Shown: positions 44,896 through 56,088, counted from the stretch's first letter. The stretch: DNA of 64,000 bases from Slackia heliotrinireducens DSM 20476 (GCF_000023885.1 NC_013165.1:1798001-1862000); one strand, 5' to 3'. Numbers and translations are program-made. Notes: generated by a model not told the origin, from the letters alone.

Positions 44896-46953
44896 CTACT
44901 TGCGCGTGAAGCAGAACGGCGGCCCGAAATAGCTGGCCAGTTCCAGATAGGGATCGTTCTCGTAGAGCCGTCCGATCACGCGGCGCTCCCGTTCGCTTTC
45001 CTGCAAGCGCAGCGCCAGATCGGGGTCGGCGCCCTCGTACATCGCATCGAAGTCGCGCCCGAACATGGGCTCGTAGGCAAACTCATCCTCGGCGGGCGGC
45101 TCGAATGCGGGCTTACCGAGGTCGGGCACCGTCGCGCCCTTGAACTGGGTATCGTAGAGCTGCGAATACACGCCGCCCGTTTTGACCAGATCCGCATGCT
45201 GGCCACGCTCCACCACATGACCGTCCTTGATGACCAGGATCTCGTCGGCCGCCAGAATGGTGGACAGGCGATGCGCGATCAGAATAGACGTGTGGGTCTG
45301 CACCAGCGAGTTTATGGCGTCCTGGATCTTCGCCTCGGAAATCGAGTCCAAAGCGCTGGTGGCCTCGTCGAAGATGAGCAGCGCCGGGTCCTTCAGCAGC
45401 ACGCGTGCGATGGATATGCGCTGTTTCTCGCCGCCGGAAAGCTTCAGCCCGCGGTTGCCTACCATGGTGTCCAGGCCATGTTCCTGGCGCTGTATGAACT
45501 CGAGGATGTTGGCCTTGTCGCACACCTCGAGGAGCTCCTCTTCGGTGGCGTCGGGCTTCACATACAGCAGGTTGTCGCGAATCGTGCCGTTGAACAGGTA
45601 CGTCTCCTGCGTCACCACGCCCACGTTGGCCCTAAGGAAATGCAGGTCCAGCTGACGCACGTCCACGCCGTCGAACTTGACGGAGCCGGCGGCCACATCA
45701 TATAGGCGCGGTATCAGGTTCACGATGGTGCTCTTGCCGCTGCCCGACGGACCCACCAGCGCGATGCTCTTCCCCTTGTCCAGCGTGAAGCTGACATCGT
45801 GCAGAATCTGCCGCTCGGGGTCGTAGGCGAAATCCACGTGCTCAAATGCCACGGACCCTTCGGCATGGTCGGGAACGATGGCGTCGGGAGCGTTCTCGAC
45901 CTCGGGCTTCATGTCGAAGTATTCAAAGATGCGGGTGAACATGGCCATGGAGCGCACCCAGTTGACCTGGATGTTCAGCAGCGAATTCACCGGCCCGTAC
46001 ATGCGGCCGAGCAGCGTCACCATGACGGTGATGTCGCCGACGGTGAGCGACGAGTCGTACCGCATCATGAGGATGCCGCCGCCCAGGTAGAGCAGCATGG
46101 GACCCACGCTCGAAATGGTGTGCATGGTGACGAAGAACCAGCGGCCGGCCATGCTCTCCTTAATGTTCAGGCCGATCATCTTCTTGTTGGCCGCCTCGTA
46201 GCGCTCGTACTCGCGGTCCTCGGCGCCGAACAGCTTCACCAAGGTTTGGCCCGACACGGACAGGGTCTCGTTGAGGATGCCGTTGATCTGGTCGTTGCAC
46301 TCCTGGGCCTGGCTCGTCAGGTTCCAACGCACGCGGCCGGCACGGCGCGTGGGGATGACGAACAGCGGGATGAGCGCGATGCTGACCAGCGCAAGGATCC
46401 AGTTTTTGGAGAACATGGCCACCATGGCCACGATGAGCGTGATGGTGTTGGACAGCACACTTGACAGGTTGCTGGAAATGACCGATTCGGCACCGGCGAT
46501 GTCACTGGTCATGCGTGTGATGATGTCGCCCTGGTTGTTGGTGGTGAAGAACCGCTGCGACATGGTCTGCAGATGGCGGTACATGGCGTTGCGCATGTCG
46601 TAGCCGATGTGCTGCGACACCCACGAGTTGAGGTAGCTTTCCGCCACGCCGATGAGCTGCGCCACCACGGTAACGCCGAAGGACAGCAGGATGAGCTGTA
46701 CCAGCACGGCGAGGTTGCGACCGATAAGGCCGTCGTCGATGATCTTGCCCGTCAGAATGGTAGGCAGAAGCGACAGTACCGACGACGCGATGATGCAGAC
46801 CAGGATGAGCGCAAGACGCCATTTGTACGGCCCGAAATACGAGAAGACGCGCTTAATCAGCGGCCAGGTGAGCTTCGGCTGGTTTCTCTTCTCCTCTTCG
46901 GTCAGAAACACGGCGCCGGGACCTCCCGGCCCCCTTCCAGACGGTGCAGGCAT
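44896..46953 (-). CDS. ABC exporter, fused membrane and ATPase domains (1)
   Basis: A 685-residue half-transporter: six membrane segments in residues ~45-340, then an ATPase with Walker A G-P-S-G-S-G-K-S-T, signature L-S-G-G-E-K-Q and Walker B L-L-I-F-D-E-A-T-S. This is the MsbA/LmrA-like multidrug or lipid exporter type, acting as a dimer. After the ATPase there is a C-terminal tail of about 80 residues. The ATG at 46953 has GGAGGAAG upstream; an open frame that continues to 47706 is an artefact crossing a divergent gene. A second exporter lies at 51.2 kb. The substrate is unknown. Confidence 0.9.
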   Translation of the reverse strand: MPAPSGRGPGGPGAVFLTEEEKRNQPKLTWPLIKRVFSYFGPYKWRLALILVCIIASSVLSLLPTILTGKIIDDGLIGRNLAVLVQLILLSFGVTVVAQLIGVAESYLNSWVSQHIGYDMRNAMYRHLQTMSQRFFTTNNQGDIITRMTSDIAGAESVISSNLSSVLSNTITLIVAMVAMFSKNWILALVSIALIPLFVIPTRRAGRVRWNLTSQAQECNDQINGILNETLSVSGQTLVKLFGAEDREYERYEAANKKMIGLNIKESMAGRWFFVTMHTISSVGPMLLYLGGGILMMRYDSSLTVGDITVMVTLLGRMYGPVNSLLNIQVNWVRSMAMFTRIFEYFDMKPEVENAPDAIVPDHAEGSVAFEHVDFAYDPERQILHDVSFTLDKGKSIALVGPSGSGKSTIVNLIPRLYDVAAGSVKFDGVDVRQLDLHFLRANVGVVTQETYLFNGTIRDNLLYVKPDATEEELLEVCDKANILEFIQRQEHGLDTMVGNRGLKLSGGEKQRISIARVLLKDPALLIFDEATSALDSISEAKIQDAINSLVQTHTSILIAHRLSTILAADEILVIKDGHVVERGQHADLVKTGGVYSQLYDTQFKGATVPDLGKPAFEPPAEDEFAYEPMFGRDFDAMYEGADPDLALRLQESERERRVIGRLYENDPYLELASYFGPPFCFTRK

Positions 46954-47094
46954 ACGGCTTCCTCCAAACGCAGACAGGGCAACACTCGGAAATACGCACC
47001 CAAACGCGCGAATGCGGCATACCTGCATTGTAAACGCTCGAGCCGATTCCCCTACGGAAAATGCCTCGTCGTCAGCCAACGGAGTACGAACAGG

Positions 47095-47100
47095 TACAAT
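47095..47100 (+). promoter_or_regulatory. -10 promoter of the zinc-ribbon protein gene
   Basis: TACAAT lies 54 bases upstream of the ATG at 47155, in the 201-base region between two divergent genes. No clear -35. Confidence 0.45.
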
Positions 47101-47154
47101 GAACGCAGCCTCGGCGTCCGACGCGCCGACATGCACCGAAACGAAAGGGCTGCC

Positions 47155-48123
47155 ATGAGCCAGCAATTCTGCACCTCCTGCGGTGCCCCCGTTCAAGAGG
47201 GGCGCAACTTCTGCACCTCGTGCGGAGCACCCGTCGCGTCCGCAAACACGCAGACCGAAGTTCGGAAGCCCTCCACGCAGCAGCGCATCTGCCCCAACTG
47301 CCATGCGGCCGTTGCCGACGGCATGCCGTTCTGCACCTCCTGCGGGCACTATCTGGACGCGCCGGTGGCCGCTCCCCCGACGCAGCCGACGGCAAAGGGG
47401 CCCAACAAGACGCTGGTCGCAGCCGTTGCGGCAGCGGTCATTATCGTGGCAGCCGTTGCGGCCACCCTCGCCATAATCCAACCTTGGGCGCACGATGAGC
47501 CCGATGCGAAATCCGAGCCGGCCGTCGCCCATAAAGCCGACAAGGACGACGCCGAGACCGAAGACGCATCCGATGCAACGGCCGATTCCGACGGCGCGGC
47601 TGATGCCACGGCCGATTCCGAAGAAGAACCCCAGGCAGACCCCGCAAACACGGATGCCGCAAAGGAAGAGGCCCTCGACGCCTCCGTTCCCGCCGTGTTC
47701 GACCACGTGCGGGCGTCCTCCGAACTGCCACCCGACGAATACAACTCCTATTACGGCGTGAACAACGCCGTCGACAACGACATGGCCACCGCTTGGAACG
47801 AGGGCAACGAGTCCAACAACGGCGAAGGCGAATGGATCGAGATCTACGCTGACACCGAGCAGGTGTGCACGCAGGTCAGATTCGTGCCCGGATATCCCAA
47901 ATCCGAGTTGGTCTACAACAACAACTGCCGCCCGAAAAACGTCACCGTCAGTTTCAGCGACGGCACAAGCATCGATGTGGAGATTGAAGACATCATGGGT
48001 CAGGAAATCACACTTGACCTGGACAAGCCCGTGAAAACGACGTTCGTGCGCTTAACGATCAACGAGGTGTTTCCGGGAGACCAGTGGACCGACTGCACCG
48101 TCGCTGAATTTCACGCGAGCTAG
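47155..48123 (+). CDS. membrane protein with zinc ribbons and a discoidin-like C-terminal domain
   Basis: A 322-residue protein in four parts. Residues 1-65 hold two double zinc ribbons built on C-T-S-C-G / C-P-N-C-H pairs. Residues ~85-107 form one membrane helix. A long acidic linker (~110-180) rich in D, E and A follows. The rest is a beta-rich domain with S-S-E...Y-G-V-N-N-A-V-D-N-D-M-A-T-A-W, the pattern of F5/8 type C (discoidin/NADase-type glycan-binding) domains. The ribbons would be cytosolic and the binding domain outside. GAAAGGG precedes the ATG. Role unknown; sugar binding is inferred from the fold. Confidence 0.82.
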   Translation: MSQQFCTSCGAPVQEGRNFCTSCGAPVASANTQTEVRKPSTQQRICPNCHAAVADGMPFCTSCGHYLDAPVAAPPTQPTAKGPNKTLVAAVAAAVIIVAAVAATLAIIQPWAHDEPDAKSEPAVAHKADKDDAETEDASDATADSDGAADATADSEEEPQADPANTDAAKEEALDASVPAVFDHVRASSELPPDEYNSYYGVNNAVDNDMATAWNEGNESNNGEGEWIEIYADTEQVCTQVRFVPGYPKSELVYNNNCRPKNVTVSFSDGTSIDVEIEDIMGQEITLDLDKPVKTTFVRLTINEVFPGDQWTDCTVAEFHAS

Positions 48124-48318
48124 GCGTGGCGGCGCAGTGTTTTGCTGCTACGGCGCCTTCCATCCGATGGAGTCGCAAACCTTCACGCGCCTTGCGGCCC
48201 GGCCGAACCTTGCAGCAGGTATCAGAGGACTTATGGTGGTTTCGACGGGCGTAGTCCGGAGAATGCGGCTATACTTGCTGAAAAACCCTGCCCCTTCGAT
48301 AGAAGTGAGGGAAGACCC

Positions 48319-49455
48319 ATGGATTCGAACACCCACGATATAGCCCGCAACCAGTTCATGCTCACCGGAGGGTTGGCCCGCCAAGGTTACGACTGGTGGT
48401 GGCATTCGTTCACAGGCCGCGATGCGCAGACCGGCGAAGAGAAGCCGTTCTTCATCGAGGTATTCGCCTGCAACCCCGCCTTGGGAGGCGACGAGCCCGT
48501 TTTCGGCCAGCTGCCTGAAAACAAGGCGGCCGGCATCAAGCCGAGCTACGTCATGGTGAAGGCGGGCTGCTGGGGCAAGGACGCCCGCCAGATGCATCGT
48601 TTCTTCGGATGGAATCAAGCGACGGTCAAAGGCGGCGTGCCGTTTTCCGTCAAGGCCGGCGACTGCTATGCCAGCGAAAACGTCCTTCGCGGCAGCGTCT
48701 CCGTGAGCTGCGAGGACGCCGCCGCCCATCCCGAATGGATGAGCGATGCGGGCACCATGGAATGGAACCTGCTGTTGGACAAGCAAATCGCCTTCAACGT
48801 GGGTTACGGAGCCTCCGCACCCATGCGCCAAGCCGAGGCCTTCGAGATGTATTGGCACGTTGAAGGCATGAAGACCCTGGTCAACGGCACGGTTAGGCTC
48901 GATGGGCGCACCTACACGGTGGACGGCCCCACAAGCTACGGATACGCGGATAAGAACTGGGGCAAGAATTTCACGAGCCCGTGGGTGTGGCTCGCCTCCA
49001 GCCACCTGACCAGCACGTTAACCGGCAAGTCGCTCGAAAACAGCGCCTTCGACATCGGCGGCGGCAGGCCCAAGGTGTACGCCATGGCCCTGCCCCACAA
49101 GCTGCTCGGCAGCATCGTCTACGAAGGCAAGACCTACGAGTTCAATTTCAGCAAGGCCTGGACGGGCAGCACGACGGAATTCGACTGCCGCGAGACCGAC
49201 GAGGACGTCGTGTGGCACGTAGTCCAGGACACGCATACGGCGCGTCTGGAAACGGATATACGCTGCTCGAAGGCGGATATGCTGCTGATCGACTACGAAG
49301 CGCCCGACGGGTCGAAGCGCTACAACCGACTGTGGAACGGCGGCAACGGCGAAGGCCTGCTGCGCCTGTACAGCAAAAAGCACGGCGTGCTCACCCTGAT
49401 CGACGAGATCCTGGCGGAAAACGTGGGCTGCGAATACGGCGAATTCGACGCCTAG
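48319..49455 (+). CDS. tocopherol-cyclase-like protein
   Basis: A 378-residue protein without signal peptide or membrane segment. The region around residues 190-240 matches the tocopherol-cyclase family pattern: D-G-R-T-Y-T-V, then Y-G-Y-A-D-K-N-W-G-K-N-F and P-W-V-W-L. The plant and cyanobacterial enzyme closes the chromanol ring of vitamin E; bacterial relatives in non-photosynthetic hosts have no known role. GAGGGAAG precedes the ATG at 48319; the frame is open to 48142 without ribosome site. It stands alone. A lipid-like ligand is inference. Confidence 0.7.
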   Translation: MDSNTHDIARNQFMLTGGLARQGYDWWWHSFTGRDAQTGEEKPFFIEVFACNPALGGDEPVFGQLPENKAAGIKPSYVMVKAGCWGKDARQMHRFFGWNQATVKGGVPFSVKAGDCYASENVLRGSVSVSCEDAAAHPEWMSDAGTMEWNLLLDKQIAFNVGYGASAPMRQAEAFEMYWHVEGMKTLVNGTVRLDGRTYTVDGPTSYGYADKNWGKNFTSPWVWLASSHLTSTLTGKSLENSAFDIGGGRPKVYAMALPHKLLGSIVYEGKTYEFNFSKAWTGSTTEFDCRETDEDVVWHVVQDTHTARLETDIRCSKADMLLIDYEAPDGSKRYNRLWNGGNGEGLLRLYSKKHGVLTLIDEILAENVGCEYGEFDA

Positions 49456-49624
49456 CGCACGGAAGAAAGCTACGGGAATCCTGGGCACCGCGCCAGAGAA
49501 TCGACCGGACAAGCACGCCTGCCCCCTCAGCCGGCGCATCCCCGGCACCGCGTGCGCACCGCATGCTGAAAACCCAGCCGATCCGACTTCAAACCGCACT
49601 TTGGCCACAAGCGTTTCCTTCGAA

Positions 49625-49653
49625 TTGCTCCATATCGCAGACAAGAGTATGAT
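49625..49653 (+). promoter_or_regulatory. candidate promoter of the prolyl-aminopeptidase-like gene
   Basis: TTGCTC, a 17-base spacer and TATGAT, lying 66 bases upstream of the start codon. The remainder of the 263-base gap before it shows nothing recognisable. Confidence 0.45.
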
Positions 49654-49718
49654 TCTTGAAGCAACGGCGCCGCGGCCTACCCGACGGCGCCCTCCAAAAC
49701 CCATCGGAAGGAGCCAAC

Positions 49719-50615
49719 ATGGCCGAGATGAAGTCGGGATACGTGGATTACAAGGGCTTCAAAACCTACTACGAGATCTATGGCGAGCGCAAGGACAACG
49801 GCAAGAAACCCCTGCTCATCCTGCACGGTGGCCCAGGCGACACGCATCTGTACCTGCTCAACTACCGCGACATGGCAGATTTGTACGACCGCCAGATCAT
49901 CTTCTACGACCAGATCGGCTGCGGCAAGTCCAACATCCCGCACCAGGAGGACGACTTCTATAACTACGACCTGTGGATCGACGAATATTACACCGTGATC
50001 GACGCTCTGGGTCTGGACGACTTCCATCTGTTCGGCAACAGCTGGGGCGGCATGCTGGCCATGATGTGCATGATCAAGGACGACCGTGGCGTGGCCTCCA
50101 TGGTTGTCAACGGCTCGCCTGTCGACAACCACACCTGGCTGTCCGAGGCGAATCGCCTGATCATGTACCTGCCCGAGGAGATGCAGCAGGCCATCGCCGA
50201 CGCCGAGGCCGAAGGCGGCCTGTACAACACGCCTGAGCGCGAAGCCGCCTACATGGAGTACTACCGCCGCCACGTGGTGGGCTGCGACCCCTGGCCCGAC
50301 TATGTTCAGGAGGCCTTCAAACCTGAGAACGTGGGCGAATGCTTCGGCGTCATGCAGGGTTCCAGCGAGTTCGTCATGACCGGCAAGATGAAGGACTTCT
50401 ACATCAAGGACCAGGTCAAAGACATCAAGGTGCCCACCATGCTGCTGTCCGGCACCAACGACGAGGCCACCCCGTACCTGATCAAGGAATGCTATGACGC
50501 CATGCCCGCAGGCACCGAGTGGGTGCTGGTCCAGGGCGCGGCGCACATCGGCAACGCCACCCACGCCAAGGAATACTTCGAAGCGGTGGAGAACTTCATC
50601 TCCCGCCACGAGTAA
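49719..50615 (+). CDS. proline iminopeptidase-family alpha/beta hydrolase
   Basis: A 298-residue hydrolase. The oxyanion block H-G-G-P-G is at residues 36-40 and the nucleophile elbow G-N-S-W-G-G at 106-111 (S108). The acid is in G-T-N-D-E-A-T-P and the catalytic His in G-A-A-H-I-G. These match proline iminopeptidases (peptidase S33), which release N-terminal proline; related enzymes act on amino-acid amides and lactones. AAGGAG precedes the ATG at 49719. It has its own promoter and terminator. It is probably cytosolic. Confidence 0.88.
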   Translation: MAEMKSGYVDYKGFKTYYEIYGERKDNGKKPLLILHGGPGDTHLYLLNYRDMADLYDRQIIFYDQIGCGKSNIPHQEDDFYNYDLWIDEYYTVIDALGLDDFHLFGNSWGGMLAMMCMIKDDRGVASMVVNGSPVDNHTWLSEANRLIMYLPEEMQQAIADAEAEGGLYNTPEREAAYMEYYRRHVVGCDPWPDYVQEAFKPENVGECFGVMQGSSEFVMTGKMKDFYIKDQVKDIKVPTMLLSGTNDEATPYLIKECYDAMPAGTEWVLVQGAAHIGNATHAKEYFEAVENFISRHE

Positions 50616-50634
50616 CTCCCTCTTGACGTAAAAA

Positions 50635-50662
50635 ACGGCCCCGGCAAAATTGTCGGGGCCGT
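50635..50662 (+). terminator. bidirectional terminator
   Basis: Stem of 9 perfect pairs (ACGGCCCCG / CGGGGCCGT), extended by two weaker pairs, followed by TTTCTTTT on the plus strand and by a T-run on the minus strand. It lies between convergent genes. Confidence 0.9.
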
Positions 50663-50677
50663 TTCTTTTGAGCGTCT

Positions 50678-51223
50678 TTAGGCGAACCGCTTGAAGGCCA
50701 GCCTGCAGGCAGCAACCGCGTTGTCGTAGCGGGCGGACGCATTGGTCCAGCCAGGAACGTTTCCGCTGTCGGAAGGTTCGCAGTTGAAATCCGCCAAGGC
50801 GACGACCAGGCGCTTGTAGCGGTCGCGCAGCATGGGAGCCTTCATGGCCAGGCGGATGCCGCCGTCCTCACGACCGGAACCTGCCATGGCCTCCAGCACG
50901 AGAATGCGCTGCCGATGGTTGAGCGCGTTGCAGGTCAGCATCCATTCCAGCTTGTCAGAAAGGGCCTTCATGGGGTCAACGAACCCCGTGCGCATATCGC
51001 CCACCACATCGACGATCGCCGCCACGCGACTTCCCGCGTTGTCAGGGTCGCCCATCATCTTGGACAGCAGGTCGTCGGCGAGTTCGGCACGCCAGAGGTC
51101 CTCCTGCTCGGCCGACACGCCCAATTCCTCATAGGCGTCGTAGACGGCATGGCTTTCCGCATCCATCAGATACGTGCTTCCGTAGTAGCTCTTGAAGAAC
51201 GCCTCGGCTTCTTGCAGGTTCAT
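50678..51223 (-). CDS. protein of unknown function, 181 residues
   Basis: Not recognised. The protein is soluble, mostly helical in appearance and without signal peptide or metal motifs. It has several paired acidic runs and a basic C terminus. TAGGAG precedes the ATG at 51223. It begins eight bases after the stop of an ABC exporter gene and ends at a terminator, so the two genes share a transcript. It may help the exporter, but nothing in its sequence shows this. Confidence 0.7.
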   Translation of the reverse strand: MNLQEAEAFFKSYYGSTYLMDAESHAVYDAYEELGVSAEQEDLWRAELADDLLSKMMGDPDNAGSRVAAIVDVVGDMRTGFVDPMKALSDKLEWMLTCNALNHRQRILVLEAMAGSGREDGGIRLAMKAPMLRDRYKRLVVALADFNCEPSDSGNVPGWTNASARYDNAVAACRLAFKRFA

Positions 51224-51231
51224 GGCAACTC

Positions 51232-53019
<1,788 letters not shown>

Positions 53020-53163
53020 GGGTATCCCCTTTCGTCCGGTCTGCCGCCGGACACAAGTCTCGTGTTTCGTCGGACACCTTACCACGCCCCGTGGTGCGTT
53101 GCACGCGGAACTCAGGCGCGATGCCCAACCGTCAACAAAAGACTCAAGACCCGAAGGTGCAGC

Positions 53164-54507
53164 CTAGCCGATGCCGCCGAACACGACACCTGCCACCAGC
53201 ACGACGATGGTCACGCCGCAAAACACGTACTTGGCCAGAGGGAAGAACCAGGCTCCCACCGGGGCGGTGCGGCCCTTGTTCACTTCGTCTTCCACCCGTT
53301 CGCGGCCCATGACCCAGAAGAACATCACCGCCGCCAGGAAGGCGCCTATCGGACAGAAGTACACGGAGCACACGTCCATCCACTGCGCCACAATGAGCTG
53401 GATAAGCAGGCCCACGACCAAACCCACCAGGCCGATGACCAGGCAGGACACACGTCGGGACATGCCGAAGAACTCTTGCAGCGACGCGATGGGCGCCTCG
53501 AAGAGGTTGATGAGGGACGACAGGCCGCCGAACAGCACCGCCACGAAGAACACGATCATGAAGATGCGGCCGCCCGGCATTTCCGCGAACAGTGTGGGCA
53601 GATAGATGAAAAGCAGCCCCGGGCCGCCGCTTTCCAGCTGCTGACCCGCCACCGCCATGACGGGGATGATGACCAGCGAGGCCAACAGAGCCGCCAGCGT
53701 GTCGAAGAGCGCCACCATGGCGGCGCTGCCGGGCACGTCGACGTCTTCCCCCAGATACGACCCGTAGATGAGCGTGCCGCATCCCGCGATGGACAGTGAG
53801 AAGAACGCCTGGCCCAGCGCATACACCCAGACCATAGGGTCGGTCAGGCCTTCCGGCTTCAGCAGGAAGATGTACTTGTAGCCTTCCATGGCTCCAGGAA
53901 GCGTGGCCACGTACACAGCCAAACCTACGAACAGCAGGAAGAACAGGGGCATCATGACCTTGTTGGCCTTCTCGATGCCGCCGCCGATGCCGAACACCAA
54001 AATGGCGATGCAGGCCACCATTCCCACGGTCTGCCAAAGGGCGTTTCCGGCAGCCACCTCGCCGAATGCGGCGCCGAACGCATCGGCGCCCGACATGCCC
54101 GCGTAGATGCCGGCGAATGCGTCGAAGGTGTACTTGCAGATCCAGCCCACGATGACCGAGTAGCCGATGGCCATGGCCAAGGAGTTCGCCACCGGGAACA
54201 GGCCCGCCGCCATGCCGTAGGACCGTGTGCCGAACCGCTCCAGCGTAGCCTGGCCGAAAGCGCCCACGGGCCCTTGGCGGGTGGCGCGGCCGAAGCACAT
54301 CTCGCCGATGACGCCCGTGGAGGCGATAAGCACCACGAATATCAGGTACGGGATGAGAAACGTCGCTCCCCCGTACGCGGAAATGCGGGTCGGGAACAGC
54401 CAGATGTTGCCCATGCCCACGGCGCTGCCGATGCAGGCCAGGATGAATCCCCAGCGGGAGCGGAACCCGTCGCGTTTTTTGGCTGGGGCGTGCTTGGTGT
54501 TGTCCAC
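53164..54507 (-). CDS. sodium-dependent transporter, NSS/SNF family
   Basis: A 447-residue membrane protein of the neurotransmitter:sodium symporter fold. The first helix has the family block G-S-A-V-G-M-G-N-I-W-L-F-P around residues 28-40, which lines the Na+ and substrate site. Eleven or twelve helices are expected. Bacterial members (LeuT, TnaT, MhsT) bring in amino acids with sodium. The GTG at 54507 has GAGGAG upstream. An NhaC-type antiporter lies 76 bases upstream, which could restore the sodium gradient. Confidence 0.9.
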   Translation of the reverse strand: MDNTKHAPAKKRDGFRSRWGFILACIGSAVGMGNIWLFPTRISAYGGATFLIPYLIFVVLIASTGVIGEMCFGRATRQGPVGAFGQATLERFGTRSYGMAAGLFPVANSLAMAIGYSVIVGWICKYTFDAFAGIYAGMSGADAFGAAFGEVAAGNALWQTVGMVACIAILVFGIGGGIEKANKVMMPLFFLLFVGLAVYVATLPGAMEGYKYIFLLKPEGLTDPMVWVYALGQAFFSLSIAGCGTLIYGSYLGEDVDVPGSAAMVALFDTLAALLASLVIIPVMAVAGQQLESGGPGLLFIYLPTLFAEMPGGRIFMIVFFVAVLFGGLSSLINLFEAPIASLQEFFGMSRRVSCLVIGLVGLVVGLLIQLIVAQWMDVCSVYFCPIGAFLAAVMFFWVMGRERVEDEVNKGRTAPVGAWFFPLAKYVFCGVTIVVLVAGVVFGGIG

Positions 54508-54527
54508 GGTGACTCCTCGAGCGTTGA

Positions 54528-54554
54528 AAAGGCGTCCCTGTCAGGGACGCCTTT
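54528..54554 (-). terminator. terminator of the NhaC-family gene
   Basis: A near-perfect inverted repeat, AAAGGCGTCCCTG and its complement, around a single base. On the minus strand it ends in a TTTT run. It separates the NhaC-family gene from the NSS gene. Confidence 0.85.
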
Positions 54555-54583
54555 AGGGCTGTGCTATGCGCAGCGCTGCGCGG

Positions 54584-55915
54584 TTATGCCTGCTGATCTG
54601 CGGCCTTCGGCTCCTTGGCCGGAACCAGGAAAATGAAGACCAGCGAGCTGATAAGCAGCATGAACGGATAGAACAGGCACGGGATGATGTCGAAGGCCGA
54701 AACCGCGTAGCCCAGTTCGGTGGCTGCGGAGATTGCGACCAGCATCTGCGCGCCGTAAGGAATGATTCCCTGGGCGACGCAGGAGAAGGTGTCCAGAATA
54801 GAAGCGGTCTTGCGCTTGGAGATGCCGTAGTCCTTGGCCATCTCAGCTGCGATGGGGTTGGCCATGACGATGGCTACCGTGTTGTTGGCGGTTGCGATGT
54901 CCATGGCCACGACCAGCAGGCCCATGCCGAACTGGCCGCCCTTGCGGCCCTTGAACACTCTCTTGATGCCGTTGAGCAGCGCGACGAATCCGCCGTAGTC
55001 GCGGATCAGCGCACAGATGGCGGATACCAGCACGGCCACCATGGTGGTTTCGAACATGCCGGCGGCGCCGGAGCCCATGTTGGCAAGCAGGTCGGTGGGA
55101 GCGACGGCGCCCGTGCCCATGACGATGAGAGCGCCTGAGACGATGCCCAGAAGCAGCACGACGAACACGTTCACACCCACGATGCCGCCGATGAGGACGA
55201 TGAGGTACGGGATGAGCTCGATGAGCTCGTAGTCGTTGCTCACGCTGCCGGAGATGTCGGCGTTAAAGGACATGATCAGAATGATGACCAGCGTGACCAG
55301 TGCGGCCGGCAACGCGATCTTGAAGTTCTCGCGGAACTTGTCCTTCATCTCGCACCCCTGGCCCTGGCATGCGGCGATGGTGGTGTCGGAGATGAACGAC
55401 AGGTTGTCGCCGAACATGGCGCCGCCCATGACGGAAGCCACGCACAGCGGCAGGTTGAAGCCGGACGCGGTGGAAACCGCCACGGCGATGGGCGTGATCA
55501 GGGTGATGGTGCCCACCGACGTGCCCATGGAGATGGATACGAAGCAGCTGACCACGAACAGGACCGCCACGGCGAACTCGGGCGGGATGATGGTGAGCAG
55601 CAGGTACGCAACGCTTTCGGCGCTGTTGCGGCCCACGGTGCCCACGAACACGCCGGCAGCCATGAAGATGAGGATCATGGTGACGATGGTCTTATCGCCA
55701 ATGCCCTTGCCCATCGACACGAGCTTGTCGTCGAATGACATGCCGCGGTTCTGGAAGCACGCCACACACAGCGCGACCAGGAACACGACGACGATGGGGA
55801 TGTTATAGAAGCCCATCGGGATCTTCAGCACGTACTCGAACAGAATGCCGAAGCCCAGATACAGAACAAGGAACACTCCGATGGGAAGAAGTGCTTTAAC
55901 GTTGCCTTTTTCCAT
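54584..55915 (-). CDS. Na+/H+ antiporter, NhaC family
   Basis: A 443-residue protein with ten to twelve membrane segments. Paired repeats of the ion-transporter fold show in S-I-S-M-G-T-S-V-G-T and G-G-A-M-F-G-D-N-L-S-F-I-S-D-T-T, a hallmark of NhaC transporters that swap Na+ for H+; some family members exchange amino acids or organic acids. AGAGG precedes the ATG at 55915. A palindrome overlaps its -10, so it is likely regulated. It sits upstream of a sodium-coupled symporter. Confidence 0.88.
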   Translation of the reverse strand: MEKGNVKALLPIGVFLVLYLGFGILFEYVLKIPMGFYNIPIVVVFLVALCVACFQNRGMSFDDKLVSMGKGIGDKTIVTMILIFMAAGVFVGTVGRNSAESVAYLLLTIIPPEFAVAVLFVVSCFVSISMGTSVGTITLITPIAVAVSTASGFNLPLCVASVMGGAMFGDNLSFISDTTIAACQGQGCEMKDKFRENFKIALPAALVTLVIILIMSFNADISGSVSNDYELIELIPYLIVLIGGIVGVNVFVVLLLGIVSGALIVMGTGAVAPTDLLANMGSGAAGMFETTMVAVLVSAICALIRDYGGFVALLNGIKRVFKGRKGGQFGMGLLVVAMDIATANNTVAIVMANPIAAEMAKDYGISKRKTASILDTFSCVAQGIIPYGAQMLVAISAATELGYAVSAFDIIPCLFYPFMLLISSLVFIFLVPAKEPKAADQQA

Positions 55916-55953
55916 TCTTACCTCTATCAATACTTCCGTTATGCAGTCCGCCA

Positions 55954-55975
55954 ATTATACCCATTAGCGGTATAA
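55954..55975 (-). promoter_or_regulatory. -10 with overlapping inverted repeat upstream of the NhaC-family gene
   Basis: On the minus strand, TATAAT (55959-55954) lies inside a 7-bp inverted repeat, TTATACC / GGTATAA, with a 7-base spacer. The position suits a repressor operator. The regulator is not known. Confidence 0.5.
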
Positions 55976-56088
55976 GTTGCAGCCGTTTACATCAAAAGTC
56001 GCAGGAAGCGGTCGGTTTGCATAGGCCGCGAAGGTAGAATCCCAAGACTTCGCGCCTGGTCCGCCGACCCCACCCCTGCAAAACAGAA

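Noticed and set aside
44896-47706. 936-residue version of the ABC exporter
   Set aside because: The extra N-terminal part crosses the divergent zinc-ribbon gene and lacks a ribosome site; the ATG at 46953 has GGAGGAAG.
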